A stretch of 64,000 nt of DNA from Myxococcaceae bacterium (GCA_004297725.1 SCUS01000081.1:124001-188000); one strand, 5' to 3'; counted from the first letter of the stretch, positions 44,903 through 53,397 are shown. Translations and numbers: made by a program. Notes: generated by a model not told the origin, from the sequence alone.

Positions 44903-47430
44903 GCCACGGCTCCGAGCATCGACTCGACCTGCGGGTACTCCAGCTTCAGCCGCACCAGGGCGTCGAGCGCCAGCTCGAAGTCCGCCTTTCCGCGGGTGCG
45001 CACGAACTCCCCGAGCACCCTCGAAGCCACCTCCGCCTGGCGCTCGTCGCGCAATCCCCGATCTCTCAAGAACTCCACCACCAGCCGCTTCTCACGCCGG
45101 TCGGGGAGGACGTCCAGCAGGGCCCGACGGAAGAAGGCCTCCAGCCGGGAGAGCGCCACGAATCCCTCCTTCAGGTGCGCCACCGCGAGGTCGACCGCGA
45201 AGCGTCGGATCACCGCCGAGGGGTGCTCGGCCAGCCGGTGCAGAAGCTCCGCGGAGTCGAGGGCATCGAAGTGTTTGAGGGCCATCTCGCGCCCGAAGGA
45301 CTGCACATCCTCACGGTTGGAGTCGCAGAGCCCGACGATGCCGTCGAGGCCCAGCGCCGCCACGTCCACCGGGCCTCGCAGCAGCTCGAAGGCGAAGCTG
45401 CGGGTGTCCTTCCACTCGCAGTCGGTGAGCGCGAAGAGCATCGAGGGGTCGGCCTTCAGCCGGGCCACCGAGGCGCCCAGCAGGGCGTGCGCCGACTGCC
45501 GCACCGCCGCGATGTCGCTCATCGCCATCGCCAGGATGCGCTCGGTGCCCAGCAGCTCTACCGCCTCGGGCCGCGATCCCAGCAGCGAGCCCCCCGCGAC
45601 CTTCGCGGCGGTCGACCCCTTGTCGATCATCGCCAGGATCTCGTCGAGTCCGAGAATGGCATTGAGCTCTTCGGACAAGCCATCGCGGGCGATGCGGGCG
45701 AAGCCATCATGGGCCCCCTCGGAGGGCTCAGGGCCCTGGAGGATGCCCAGCACCCGCTCCGCCAGCTCCCTCCTGAACCACGCGTCGGAGGTCGGCAGCG
45801 CCGCCAGCACCAGCGACGCGGCGGTCGAGCGCAGCAGCGCCTCGGGGGCGCCCACGAAGCGCACGATGCGCTCGATGTCGTGGGTCCACTGGTCGGAGCA
45901 GCGGGTGAGGAGCGCGACGGCGTGCTCCCGGATGACCTCCCGCTCATCGGACATCAACACATCGAGCAGCGCCCAGTCGGGATTCGATGGATCGAATCGC
46001 CGATCGAGCTCCTGCAAGGCGAGCTCGACGGTGTCGGGATACACCGCGGTCAGCATGTCCACCAGCTCCTTCGCCGTCGCGAGGCGAGGGAGCTCGGGGT
46101 GCCGGGCGGTCACCGAGCGATGCGCGAACTGCTGCACCTCGATCACCTTCGCGCTCGCGAGGAGGGTGAGCAGCGGCCTCGGATAGGAGTCCCACACCGC
46201 AGGAAACGACTCGGTGCGAACCCCCTGTCCCAGCGGGATCTTCGACTTCGCACTACGAAGGGTGCTCGTCAGGTTCTTCGGATTGAACAGCAGCCGCCCG
46301 TCGAAGCGGCGGAGGATGCGGTTGAAGAGATAGACCCGCGACCACTCATCGCTGCTTCCCCTCGGCAGCTCGCGGTCTTCCGGGCGGAAGGCGGCGAGCA
46401 CCGCCGCGGCGACCTCGGTGTACTTCGCGGGCCGGTAGCGGGCGAGCCTCTCCAGGTAACGCCACGCGGTCTTCCGCACATGACGCTGGGTATAGGTGCT
46501 GAATATCCTGGTCTGTCGGCTCTGGCCGTCGAGTCCGCTCTTCACCACCGCCACCGTCGAGGCGGGCTTGCGGCTCAGCAGCTCGACGCGCCGGGCGATC
46601 ACCGCGAAGGTCTCGCCGTCGTCACGGAGCGTCGAGCGCCGCAGGATGCTCTTCGTATATCTCCAGCGGTGCGGTCGGTGGATGTCCGCGTGAACCGCCA
46701 GCACCCTCCGCACCAGCGCGACCGCCAGCGGACCGCCGATCTCGTACAGCGAGTCGAGGGCGAGAAACTGCTCCTTCACATCGAGGAGCGCGAAGACCGC
46801 CTCGAGGTCGGTGAGCGCGTCTTCATCGAAGGCCGATCCGTCGACCGCCTTCCAGGCGTCTCGCATCGCCTGCGGCAGCCGCTCGATGGCCCGTTGTGTG
46901 ACCTCCGCCATCCCCACCGCGTCGCCCAGCGCCCTCACCGCCTCGGCGCCAGCGCGCCGCCTCGACAGCAGCTTGCGCGCGGCCTCGGCCCTCGCCAGCG
47001 GCGCCGCCGTGGCATCGCCCAGGCGCCCCAGGGACTCGACCACGCAGGACAGCTCGGTGCCCTCCAGCGCCGCGCGGTCGAGCAGCGGGTCGACGGCCAC
47101 CCGGTCACCGATCCAACCCAGGCGCAGCGCCGAGAGGGCGCGCTTTCGGGCGCTCGGGCTGTTGAGCCGATCGAGCATGGCCCGCGCGCCGGCGCGGGTG
47201 TAGCCCTCGGCGGCGAGGTCGTCTGCGAGGTCGGCGATGCGCCCTGCGAGCTCAGTCTCCGCGAAGGGACCGTAGGCCTCCGTCCCGGTCAGCTTTCCCC
47301 TCCGGAAGAAGCGCTGGACCTTGAGGGTCACCCGCCCCGGGCTGCCAGCCAGCGGCTCCACGGAGATGGCCACCAGCCGCTCAGGCCCGGTGGGCCGGAA
47401 CATCCGCATCACGGTCCCTCGAACGCTCAT
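44899..47430 (-). CDS. HEAT/ARM-repeat protein with possible WGR-like N-terminus, retron-associated
   Basis: An 843-residue, largely helical protein. Residues 1-75 (RLVAISVEPLAGSPGRVTLK, then FFRRGKLTGTEAYGPFAE and LADDLAAEGYTRA) have the strand-helix-GY layout of a WGR domain, though the W-G-R triplet itself is not conserved. From about 80 to 840, helical pairs such as RKRALSALRLGWIGDRVAVD, CVVESLGRLGDATAAPLARA and HPSAVIRRFAVDLAVAHLKE indicate HEAT/ARM repeats, a protein scaffold. There is no catalytic motif. It is coupled to the SWIM gene by a 4-bp overlap and lies 58 bp after the macro gene. It is probably a large scaffold that holds the SWIM protein and perhaps the RT/msDNA complex. Confidence 0.78.
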   Translation of the reverse strand: MSVRGTVMRMFRPTGPERLVAISVEPLAGSPGRVTLKVQRFFRRGKLTGTEAYGPFAETELAGRIADLADDLAAEGYTRAGARAMLDRLNSPSARKRALSALRLGWIGDRVAVDPLLDRAALEGTELSCVVESLGRLGDATAAPLARAEAARKLLSRRRAGAEAVRALGDAVGMAEVTQRAIERLPQAMRDAWKAVDGSAFDEDALTDLEAVFALLDVKEQFLALDSLYEIGGPLAVALVRRVLAVHADIHRPHRWRYTKSILRRSTLRDDGETFAVIARRVELLSRKPASTVAVVKSGLDGQSRQTRIFSTYTQRHVRKTAWRYLERLARYRPAKYTEVAAAVLAAFRPEDRELPRGSSDEWSRVYLFNRILRRFDGRLLFNPKNLTSTLRSAKSKIPLGQGVRTESFPAVWDSYPRPLLTLLASAKVIEVQQFAHRSVTARHPELPRLATAKELVDMLTAVYPDTVELALQELDRRFDPSNPDWALLDVLMSDEREVIREHAVALLTRCSDQWTHDIERIVRFVGAPEALLRSTAASLVLAALPTSDAWFRRELAERVLGILQGPEPSEGAHDGFARIARDGLSEELNAILGLDEILAMIDKGSTAAKVAGGSLLGSRPEAVELLGTERILAMAMSDIAAVRQSAHALLGASVARLKADPSMLFALTDCEWKDTRSFAFELLRGPVDVAALGLDGIVGLCDSNREDVQSFGREMALKHFDALDSAELLHRLAEHPSAVIRRFAVDLAVAHLKEGFVALSRLEAFFRRALLDVLPDRREKRLVVEFLRDRGLRDERQAEVASRVLGEFVRTRGKADFELALDALVRLKLEYPQVESMLGAVA

Positions 47431-47488
47431 GGAGATTCCTCGGGACGCTGCGCCGGGTGCGGGCTCATGGGCAAATAACCGTCAGCGA

Positions 47489-48265
47489 CTATTCAGTGTC
47501 GTCGAAGTCGGCGAGGGGCTTGGGCTTCGGCACCACGCCGCCCACGGCCTTCGGCGGAACCACCGGGCCCTTCGGCGGCATCACCGGCCCCTTCGGCGGG
47601 AAGAACGGGCCCTTCACGCCGGGCGCGCTCGGGGCCTTTGCCACCACCGGCGCCGGGGTGGAGGCGTCGTTGCCCAGCGCGCCGAGCTCCGACTCCAGCG
47701 CCACGCGCATGTCGTGAAAGCTCTTGAACTCCTGCGAGCGCACCAGGTTGTAGGCCGTCCACATCAGGTCGGCGCAGATCTCCACGGGCACCTTACCCGT
47801 GTTGGCCCCGAGGCCCGGCAGCGCCACCGAGCCGATGCTCCCTGGCGACGCGACGTTCTGCATCTGCACCATCTGGAAGGCCGCCGCGCAGGCCAGCGCC
47901 ACGTTGAGCGTGTCGGAGACGTCGTCCGAGCGGCCCACCATCGTCGGCGTCGAGATGAGCCACGGAGGCTTCGGGGCGCCCGTCGCCACGCAGGTGGCGT
48001 AGCCGAGCGGCATCGTCCCCTGATAGAGCCGCGCGATCTCCGACTGCACCCTCGTCTGGATCTTCGGCCCGAGGAACTTCTTGATCACCCCGTCGAGGCC
48101 GCCGTCCATCATCCCCTTGCTGTTGGTCGGGCTCACCCAGGCGCTCGTCGCCTGGTCGGTCATCGACCCATGCACCACGATCACCTCGGGGTTGTCGACG
48201 AAGACCTCCCTCCAGGCCGCCACCATCTTCGCGTTCACATCGACCAGGATCACCTGAGCGTCCAT
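47489..48265 (-). CDS. Macro-domain protein
   Basis: A 258-residue protein whose first 180 residues form a macro domain, the fold that binds ADP-ribose and in many members removes it from proteins. Visible elements are QVILVDVNAKMVAAWRE, VIVVHGSMTDQATSAWVSPT, the ligand loops NSKGMMDGGLDGVIKKF (48-64) and VALPGLGANTGKV (147-159). Residues 190-258 are a Pro/Lys-rich tail with PPKGP repeats. Whether it hydrolyses or only reads ADP-ribose cannot be told. It lies 20 bp after the PARP gene with a good ribosome site (GGGAGG, seven bases), so PARP and macro are almost certainly one operon. Confidence 0.9.
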   Translation of the reverse strand: MDAQVILVDVNAKMVAAWREVFVDNPEVIVVHGSMTDQATSAWVSPTNSKGMMDGGLDGVIKKFLGPKIQTRVQSEIARLYQGTMPLGYATCVATGAPKPPWLISTPTMVGRSDDVSDTLNVALACAAAFQMVQMQNVASPGSIGSVALPGLGANTGKVPVEICADLMWTAYNLVRSQEFKSFHDMRVALESELGALGNDASTPAPVVAKAPSAPGVKGPFFPPKGPVMPPKGPVVPPKAVGGVVPKPKPLADFDDTE

Positions 48266-48285
48266 CGAGCACCTCCCGCCGATCG

Positions 48286-49734
48286 CTACATCGAGAATTC
48301 GACCAGATAGTCCAGTCGCTGCTGGCGCGAGTCGTAGATCACGTACTCGTCATCGGAGAACTGCGAGTCGACTCCAGGCTTCGAGCGCACCCCGTGGCAG
48401 GAGTGGAATCCCGCCGGGGGCTCGCTGATGCCATAGGTGATCTTGTGATAGGGCTTCATCTTCCCGAGGGCGACGCGGGCCAGCGCCATGAAGCGGGTGC
48501 CGCTCTTGCCCGGTGACGTATAGAACGCGCTCGTGCACGAGGCGTCGCCGAAGTAGATGCCGCTGCCGAGCCAGCCCGCGTCGGTGCGGTTGACCCCCAT
48601 GCTCACCACGATCTTCGGCATCAGGATGCCGCGTGACAGGATGCCCACCCAGTTCTTGATGCGAGACCCGTGGAAGAGCAGCCGCTGGTTGTCGATGTGG
48701 CTGGTGAACACCTCGTGCTCGCCCGCGCGGCGCAGCGTGTAGATGTTCTTGATCTTGATGTGGGCCGTCTTCACCCGGCTCTTCAGCACGAACTGCTCGA
48801 TCTCCGTGTAGGTCGGGTGCTTGTGGTCGACGAGGTCGATGGTGCACTTGAGCGCGTCGTACTGCTCGTCGGCCTTGCTCTCGAAGAGCACCGAGCCGCC
48901 GTCTCCGTTGACCTGGAGCATGTCCTTCATGAGCTGCAGCGTCTCCTGCTTGCCCTGGAAGTCCTCCATGGTGTCGATGACCGCCTCGTCGATGGCCGCG
49001 CGGGTGCGCCCGATGCGGTGGGGGATGGTCGTATAGAACTCCCCCGACAGGTCGATCATCTTGCTGCGGTTCTTCGACCCCTGCTGGAAGAGCTTGTAGA
49101 TGTCCTGAAGGATCGACTCGCCCTTCTCGATCTGCCCCACGGTCAGGATGCCCAGCGGCGTCTCGATGCCGTTGGCGGTGATCTTCACGTTCACCGCCGT
49201 GGTCAGCGCGTTGGTCGCCTCGGCGTAGATGTACTGCACCATCTGCTGCACCGTCGGGTTCAGCGTGGACACCTTCACCGTCGCGGCCGGAAGCTCTCCC
49301 CGCGCCACCTTCTGCTCCGCCAGGCGCTTCACCGTCTTGGCGTCGATCTCCCCGGCGCTGGTGCCGCGCGCCTTCTGAGAGCCGATCTTGCTCGAGGCGA
49401 GGCTCAGCTCCTTGTAGCCCTTCGCCGAGGAGGTCTTCTCGCGATAGATGCCGTCGTAGATGGCCTGCGCCTCGCCCAGCGTGCTGGCGTAGCGGCACTC
49501 CTTCTGCCCCGCCTCGGGGTTCTTCTCCAGGTCGTCGGTGCGACCGTAGTGCGTGAACACCCGAAACACCGGCTTGGACTTCAGCGTCCCCTGGTGCACC
49601 TCGATCGCGTAGTACTTGTTGTGGTTGGTCTTGATGTCCGTGACCTGGAGCACGGCCTTGCGAGGGATCTCGAAGTCATCCGGAAAGGCCGGAGCGCCCG
49701 CATCGCCAAACTTCCACGACTTCACACCCGCCAT
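48286..49734 (-). CDS. Poly(ADP-ribose) polymerase-like protein (WGR, regulatory and catalytic domains)
   Basis: A 482-residue bacterial PARP. Residues 30-108 are a WGR domain with KYYAIEVHQG and FRVFTHYGRTDD. Residues 148-275 match the helical regulatory domain (LNPTVQQMVQYIYAEATNAL, then TPLGILTVGQIEKGESIL). Residues 290-482 are the catalytic ART fold, with LLFHGSRIKNWVGILSRGI (H355), SGIYFGDASCTSAFY (Y394) and DDEYVIYD (E463), so the H-Y-E triad of PARP1-type polymerases is complete. It should transfer ADP-ribose from NAD+, perhaps after sensing damaged or unusual nucleic acid through WGR. The start is ATG 49734, preceded by GGAGG five bases away, rather than longer options. It is the first gene of the minus-strand block. 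Confidence 0.95.
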   Translation of the reverse strand: MAGVKSWKFGDAGAPAFPDDFEIPRKAVLQVTDIKTNHNKYYAIEVHQGTLKSKPVFRVFTHYGRTDDLEKNPEAGQKECRYASTLGEAQAIYDGIYREKTSSAKGYKELSLASSKIGSQKARGTSAGEIDAKTVKRLAEQKVARGELPAATVKVSTLNPTVQQMVQYIYAEATNALTTAVNVKITANGIETPLGILTVGQIEKGESILQDIYKLFQQGSKNRSKMIDLSGEFYTTIPHRIGRTRAAIDEAVIDTMEDFQGKQETLQLMKDMLQVNGDGGSVLFESKADEQYDALKCTIDLVDHKHPTYTEIEQFVLKSRVKTAHIKIKNIYTLRRAGEHEVFTSHIDNQRLLFHGSRIKNWVGILSRGILMPKIVVSMGVNRTDAGWLGSGIYFGDASCTSAFYTSPGKSGTRFMALARVALGKMKPYHKITYGISEPPAGFHSCHGVRSKPGVDSQFSDDEYVIYDSRQQRLDYLVEFSM

Positions 49735-49793
49735 CGCAACCTCCATCAACCCTTCTCGCGCCGCCGCCGCTTCGGGCCGCCAGCGCGCCGGGG

Positions 49794-49823
49794 AAGATAG
49801 GTCTGCGCTCGACGCCCTCGCAA
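49794..49823 (-). promoter_or_regulatory. Candidate promoter of the PARP-macro-retron block
   Basis: On the minus strand TTGCGA (49823-49818) and TATCTT (49799-49794) are separated by 18 bp, each matching four of six consensus bases. It lies 60 bp upstream of the PARP start. It is the only plausible pair I see in the 204-bp divergent gap for this strand. Confidence 0.35.
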
Positions 49824-49879
49824 GACCGCCCGCCGCGACCGCTGACATAGCCTGACCACCCGCGTCACGGGGAGTTCTC

Positions 49880-49923
49880 TTGACGCGCGCGCGGGCAGGG
49901 GTGTAGCCGCGGCTCAGCTACAC
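49880..49923 (+). promoter_or_regulatory. Candidate promoter and leader inverted repeat before deoxyhypusine-synthase-like gene
   Basis: TTGACG at 49880-49885 with a weak TAGCCG 18 bp on could be a promoter. Overlapping its downstream side is a perfect 7-bp inverted repeat, GTGTAGC (49901-49907) and GCTACAC (49917-49923), enclosing the palindrome AGCCGCGGCT (49905-49914 region). It may be an operator or a leader hairpin just ahead of the ribosome site GGGAGAG. Confidence 0.35.
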
Positions 49924-49938
49924 GGGAGAGAGCATCCA

Positions 49939-51207
49939 ATGGGCAAGAAGAAGAAGCACAAGCGCGAAGCGGCGGCGGTCGAGGGCGAGGAGGCGGTGGC
50001 GGCGCACGGCGAGGCGCTGCGCGGCGACTTCGAGAACACCCGCGAGGTCTCCATCGGCGGCATCACCGGCCGCGAGACCCCGGACGAGCTGCTCCGCGGG
50101 AGCTTTCCGGCCTTCGTGGGCCGCCAGGAGCGCACCGGCTACGAGCTCATGGCCCGCGCCATGGACGAGGACTACGCCACCTTCCTGACCTTCTCCGGCG
50201 CCATGACCCCGGCGGGGCTCCACCAGTCGTGCCTCATCCCGCTCATCGAGCGCGGGCTCATCGACTGCATCACCACCACCGGCGCCAACCTCTACCACGA
50301 CGCCCACCGCATCATCGGCCACCGCATCCGCGAGATCGACCCCAACGCGGGCGACCTCGCGCTGCGCCTCGCGCGCATCATCCGCATCTACGACCTCGGC
50401 TTCTGGGAGGAGACGCTCCTCGAGACCGACATGCTCTTCAGCGCCATCCTGCAGCTGCCGCAGTTTCAGAAGCGCATGACCACGCCGGAGCTTCACTACC
50501 TGCTCGGCGAGTCCATCGCCAAGGTCGAGGAGGCCCTCGGCGTGAAGCAGCCCTCGCTGCTCGCCACCTGCTACCGCCGCGCGATCCCGATCTTCGTGGG
50601 CGCCGTGCAGGACGGCTCGATCTTCCTCAACATCGTCAAGCTGAAGCGGCTCTTCCCGGAGACCTTCAAGCTCGAGATCGACGTGAACGACGACGTCTAC
50701 GAGATGGGCGCGATGCAGCACTACTGCCTGCGCGGCCTCGACAAGAAGATGGCCGTCTTCATCCTCGGCGGCGGCGTCCCGAAGAACTACACCCTCCAGG
50801 GAGAGCCGCTGCTCGAGCAGATCCTCGGGGTGCACACCGACGGCTTCGACATCGACGTGCAGTTCTGCGTCGACCCGGTGGACAACGGCGCGCTCTCCTC
50901 CTGCCCCGCGGGCGAGGGGCACACCTGGGGCAAGGTCTCCCCCGAGGGGGTCTCGCGCTCGATGTACGTCCACGCCGACGTGACCGCGGTCTTCCCGTGG
51001 GTGACCTACGCGCTGATGAGCGACCCGAAGCGCGCCAGAGCCCACCGCCGGCTCTACGAGCACCGCGCCGAGGCCCTCAAGGCCCTCGACGCGGCCGTCC
51101 ACTCGGGCCGCGACGAGCTGCTGAAGACCATCGACTACCCGGCGGTCGCCGAGGCGCTCTCCACCCCCGCGGCGGCGCCGGTGAAGGCCCGCAAGAAGAA
51201 GGGATAG
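49939..51207 (+). CDS. Deoxyhypusine-synthase-like protein
   Basis: A 422-residue member of the deoxyhypusine synthase family, which uses spermidine and NAD+ to transfer an aminobutyl group. NAD-binding and active-site elements are visible: FLTFSGAMTPAGL, CITTTGANLYHDAH, VFILGGGVPKNYTLQ, DGFDIDVQFCVDP and the imine-forming Lys in GEGHTWGKVSPEG (K332). The N-terminus is Lys-rich (MGKKKKHKRE), as is the C-terminus. Eukaryotes and archaea use this enzyme on eIF5A; bacteria lack that target, so the bacterial enzymes may make homospermidine or modify something else. It is followed after five bases by the next gene. Confidence 0.9.
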   Translation: MGKKKKHKREAAAVEGEEAVAAHGEALRGDFENTREVSIGGITGRETPDELLRGSFPAFVGRQERTGYELMARAMDEDYATFLTFSGAMTPAGLHQSCLIPLIERGLIDCITTTGANLYHDAHRIIGHRIREIDPNAGDLALRLARIIRIYDLGFWEETLLETDMLFSAILQLPQFQKRMTTPELHYLLGESIAKVEEALGVKQPSLLATCYRRAIPIFVGAVQDGSIFLNIVKLKRLFPETFKLEIDVNDDVYEMGAMQHYCLRGLDKKMAVFILGGGVPKNYTLQGEPLLEQILGVHTDGFDIDVQFCVDPVDNGALSSCPAGEGHTWGKVSPEGVSRSMYVHADVTAVFPWVTYALMSDPKRARAHRRLYEHRAEALKALDAAVHSGRDELLKTIDYPAVAEALSTPAAAPVKARKKKG

Positions 51208-51212
51208 ATCCG

Positions 51213-51926
51213 ATGGCCGCACCCCGACCCTGGACCGTGCTCCCCCATGACCCGTGGGAGCGCCTCACCGAGAGCGTATGGACCGTCTCCGGAGCCCTCC
51301 CGGACATGGCCCTGCGCCGTCGGATGACCGCCGTGAAGCTCTCCGACGGGCGCGTGGTGATCCACGGCGCCGCCTGCCTGGAGGAGCCCGCCATGAGGGA
51401 GCTCGAAGCCTGGGGCGAGCCCTCGGTGATGGTGGTCCCCAACGGCTTCCACCGCCTCGACGCGCACGCCTGGAAGGTGCGCTACCCCACCATCCAGGTG
51501 CTCTGCCCCGCGGACGCCGACGCGGCGGTGCGCAAGGTGGTCGCCGTCGACGGCCACTACGACGCCTTTCCCCGCGACGCGAAGGTCACCCTGACCCCCC
51601 TCGCGGGCATGAGCCGCCGGGTGCCCGAGGGGGTGCTCTCCGCGGTCTCTCCCGACGGTCGCGCGGCGCATGTCTTCAATGACGCGCTCTTCAATCACCC
51701 GCACCTGCCGGGCTTCACCGGCTGGGTGATGAAGACCATGGGATCCACCGGCGGCCCCCGAGTCACCGGGCTGATGTCCCTCGTGGGCGTGAGCGACCGC
51801 AAGGCGCTCAACGAGCACTACCGCCAGCTCGCCTCGACGCCCGGCCTCGCCTTCGCGCTCCCTGGACACGGCGACGTGATCAGCGGCGACGTGAAGGCCG
51901 TGCTCACTCAGGTCGCGTCGGGCTGA
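51213..51926 (+). CDS. Metallo-beta-lactamase-fold-like protein (DUF4336-like)
   Basis: A 237-residue protein with the outline of a degenerate metallo-beta-lactamase fold. It has an N-terminal strand pair around TAVKLSDGRVVIHGAACL, an FHRLDAHAWKVRYP segment, HVFNDALFNHPHLPG where the later ligands lie, and the closing LALPGHGDVISGD-type loop (AFALPGHGDVI). The classical HxHxDH zinc motif is absent, so activity is doubtful. It resembles DUF4336-type proteins. It is five bases downstream of the deoxyhypusine-synthase-like gene and probably co-transcribed. Its end overlaps the convergent next gene by 19 bp. Confidence 0.68.
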   Translation: MAAPRPWTVLPHDPWERLTESVWTVSGALPDMALRRRMTAVKLSDGRVVIHGAACLEEPAMRELEAWGEPSVMVVPNGFHRLDAHAWKVRYPTIQVLCPADADAAVRKVVAVDGHYDAFPRDAKVTLTPLAGMSRRVPEGVLSAVSPDGRAAHVFNDALFNHPHLPGFTGWVMKTMGSTGGPRVTGLMSLVGVSDRKALNEHYRQLASTPGLAFALPGHGDVISGDVKAVLTQVASG

Positions 51927-52441
51927 GACCCCGGCGCGGCCTCCTCCACCACCTCGACCACAGGCTCGACGAAGCCGAAGCGCCCCTGCTCCGTCACCGC
52001 CGGCGCGGCGCGGCGAGGCCGCTTCGTCGTCGGCGGAGGGATGAGCACCACCCTCGGCGCGACCACCGGCGGCTCCCTCAGCTCGATCGACGCGTCGCCC
52101 GCGACGACCCCGGCGCCCATCAACCGTCGCAGCGTGCGCAGCTCGTCTCTCAGCGACTCGTGCTGCGCCCTCAGCGCGGCGAGGCTGTGGAGCATCGAGG
52201 CGCTGAGCGCGGTGACCGTCGCCACCTCGAAGTGGCCGCAGCCGCTCTCGTGGGAGGGATCGTCTCCGCACACCAGGCAGACCTGCACCGGCGCCGTGAG
52301 CGAGGGGCCGGAGACCATCGCGGACTCGGTCGGGGCCTCGTCGACCGGAGGCTCCGGCGGAGCGTCGAAGACCTCCGGGGGAGGGAGGTCGAAGCTGTCG
52401 TAGTCGTCTCGGTTCGCGACGTGGGTTCGACGAGCGCGCAT
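51908..52441 (-). CDS. Unknown protein with Cys/His cluster
   Basis: A 177-residue acidic and proline-rich protein I do not recognise. After a disordered start (FDLPPPEVFDAPPEPPVDE) it has VCLVCGDDPSHESGCGHFEV, a plausible zinc site with CxxC and CxH. A helix likely to form a coiled coil follows (LHSLAALRAQHESLRDELRT), then a Pro/Val-rich tail. There is no signal peptide. The 3' end overlaps the previous gene on the other strand. The start is ATG 52441. Confidence 0.6.
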   Translation of the reverse strand: MRARRTHVANRDDYDSFDLPPPEVFDAPPEPPVDEAPTESAMVSGPSLTAPVQVCLVCGDDPSHESGCGHFEVATVTALSASMLHSLAALRAQHESLRDELRTLRRLMGAGVVAGDASIELREPPVVAPRVVLIPPPTTKRPRRAAPAVTEQGRFGFVEPVVEVVEEAAPGSQPDAT

Positions 52442-52535
52442 GACAGGTACCGGGAGGTACCACGGCAGCGCGGAGATGGACAGATGTTCAGCGGAGGGGG
52501 GAGCGCCGGGGGCGTCGACCCCGGTGAGGCGGTGA

Positions 52536-53330
52536 CTACTTCTTGGTGGTCGTCGGTCGGCGGAAGCCGCGGTACTCGGCGCGCCGCGCCCGGTTGCCCG
52601 CGAAGAGGTAGCGGCCCGCGATGAGCACGCGGTCGAGGCGCAGCCGCAGCAGGGTCCAGAGGCGGTGGGTGAGCTCGCGCGCGTCGTGGGCGCCCGCGGG
52701 GATGGTCGACTTCGCGGCGAGGGCGACGAGGTCGTTGTGACGGTCCCAGAGGCGCTGCGCGGCGGCGCCTTCGCCGTTGGGAAGGCTGTGGAGCCACTTC
52801 TCGTGGTCGGAGCTGTTGCAGAGGCTGAGCAGGCCGGTGTTGTCCTGCACGGCGTCCTGCGGGTCGTTGGGGGCGCCGCGCACGAGGCTGCGGATCAACG
52901 ACAGCCCGACCTTGTTGCGGCGGAAGCGCAGGGTGCGAAACGCGCGGATGATCTTCATCTGGTCGGCGCGGACGCTGCTGAGCAGGGCGCTCTCGCTGGC
53001 GTCGACGCCGGTGCTGACGGCCCGCTCGGCGTCGAGGTTGTTCTTGGCGGCGCGCACGTACTCGACCAGGGGCGCGAGCTCGAGGATCTCCTCGGAGCGG
53101 AGGCTTCCGTCGTCGAGGGGCACGGTCACGAGGGCGCTGGCGTCGCGCGCTGCGGTCGCGGCGATGCGCGCCGCCCAGTTGAGCCACGAGCGCGGGTACG
53201 CCGGGGTGGTGCGTACGATCTCCTCGGGCAGCGCCCTGGCGGCCGCGTCGAACTTCGCCGCGACGGCAGACGACACGGGCGACGGAGAGGGGTTGGAGCG
53301 TCGGGCCTTGCTGGTCGTGGGCTTTGCCAT
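52536..53330 (-). CDS. Unknown helical protein
   Basis: A 264-residue protein without recognised motifs. The N-terminal 25 residues are Ser/Pro/Arg-rich. The remainder is predominantly helical and basic, with WLNWAARIAATAARDASALV, IIRAFRTLRFRRNKVGLSLI and LTHRLWTLLRLRLDRVLIAG. The Arg-rich helices could contact nucleic acid, but this is only an impression from composition. No membrane segment or signal is evident. It lies 94 bp upstream of the Cys/His-cluster gene in the same direction. Confidence 0.6.
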   Translation of the reverse strand: MAKPTTSKARRSNPSPSPVSSAVAAKFDAAARALPEEIVRTTPAYPRSWLNWAARIAATAARDASALVTVPLDDGSLRSEEILELAPLVEYVRAAKNNLDAERAVSTGVDASESALLSSVRADQMKIIRAFRTLRFRRNKVGLSLIRSLVRGAPNDPQDAVQDNTGLLSLCNSSDHEKWLHSLPNGEGAAAQRLWDRHNDLVALAAKSTIPAGAHDARELTHRLWTLLRLRLDRVLIAGRYLFAGNRARRAEYRGFRRPTTTKK

Positions 53331-53397
53331 AGGGCGCGGATGCTAACGACGGCTCTACCGCTTGTCATCGATTCGGTACACGGCGCGGAGTCCACGC

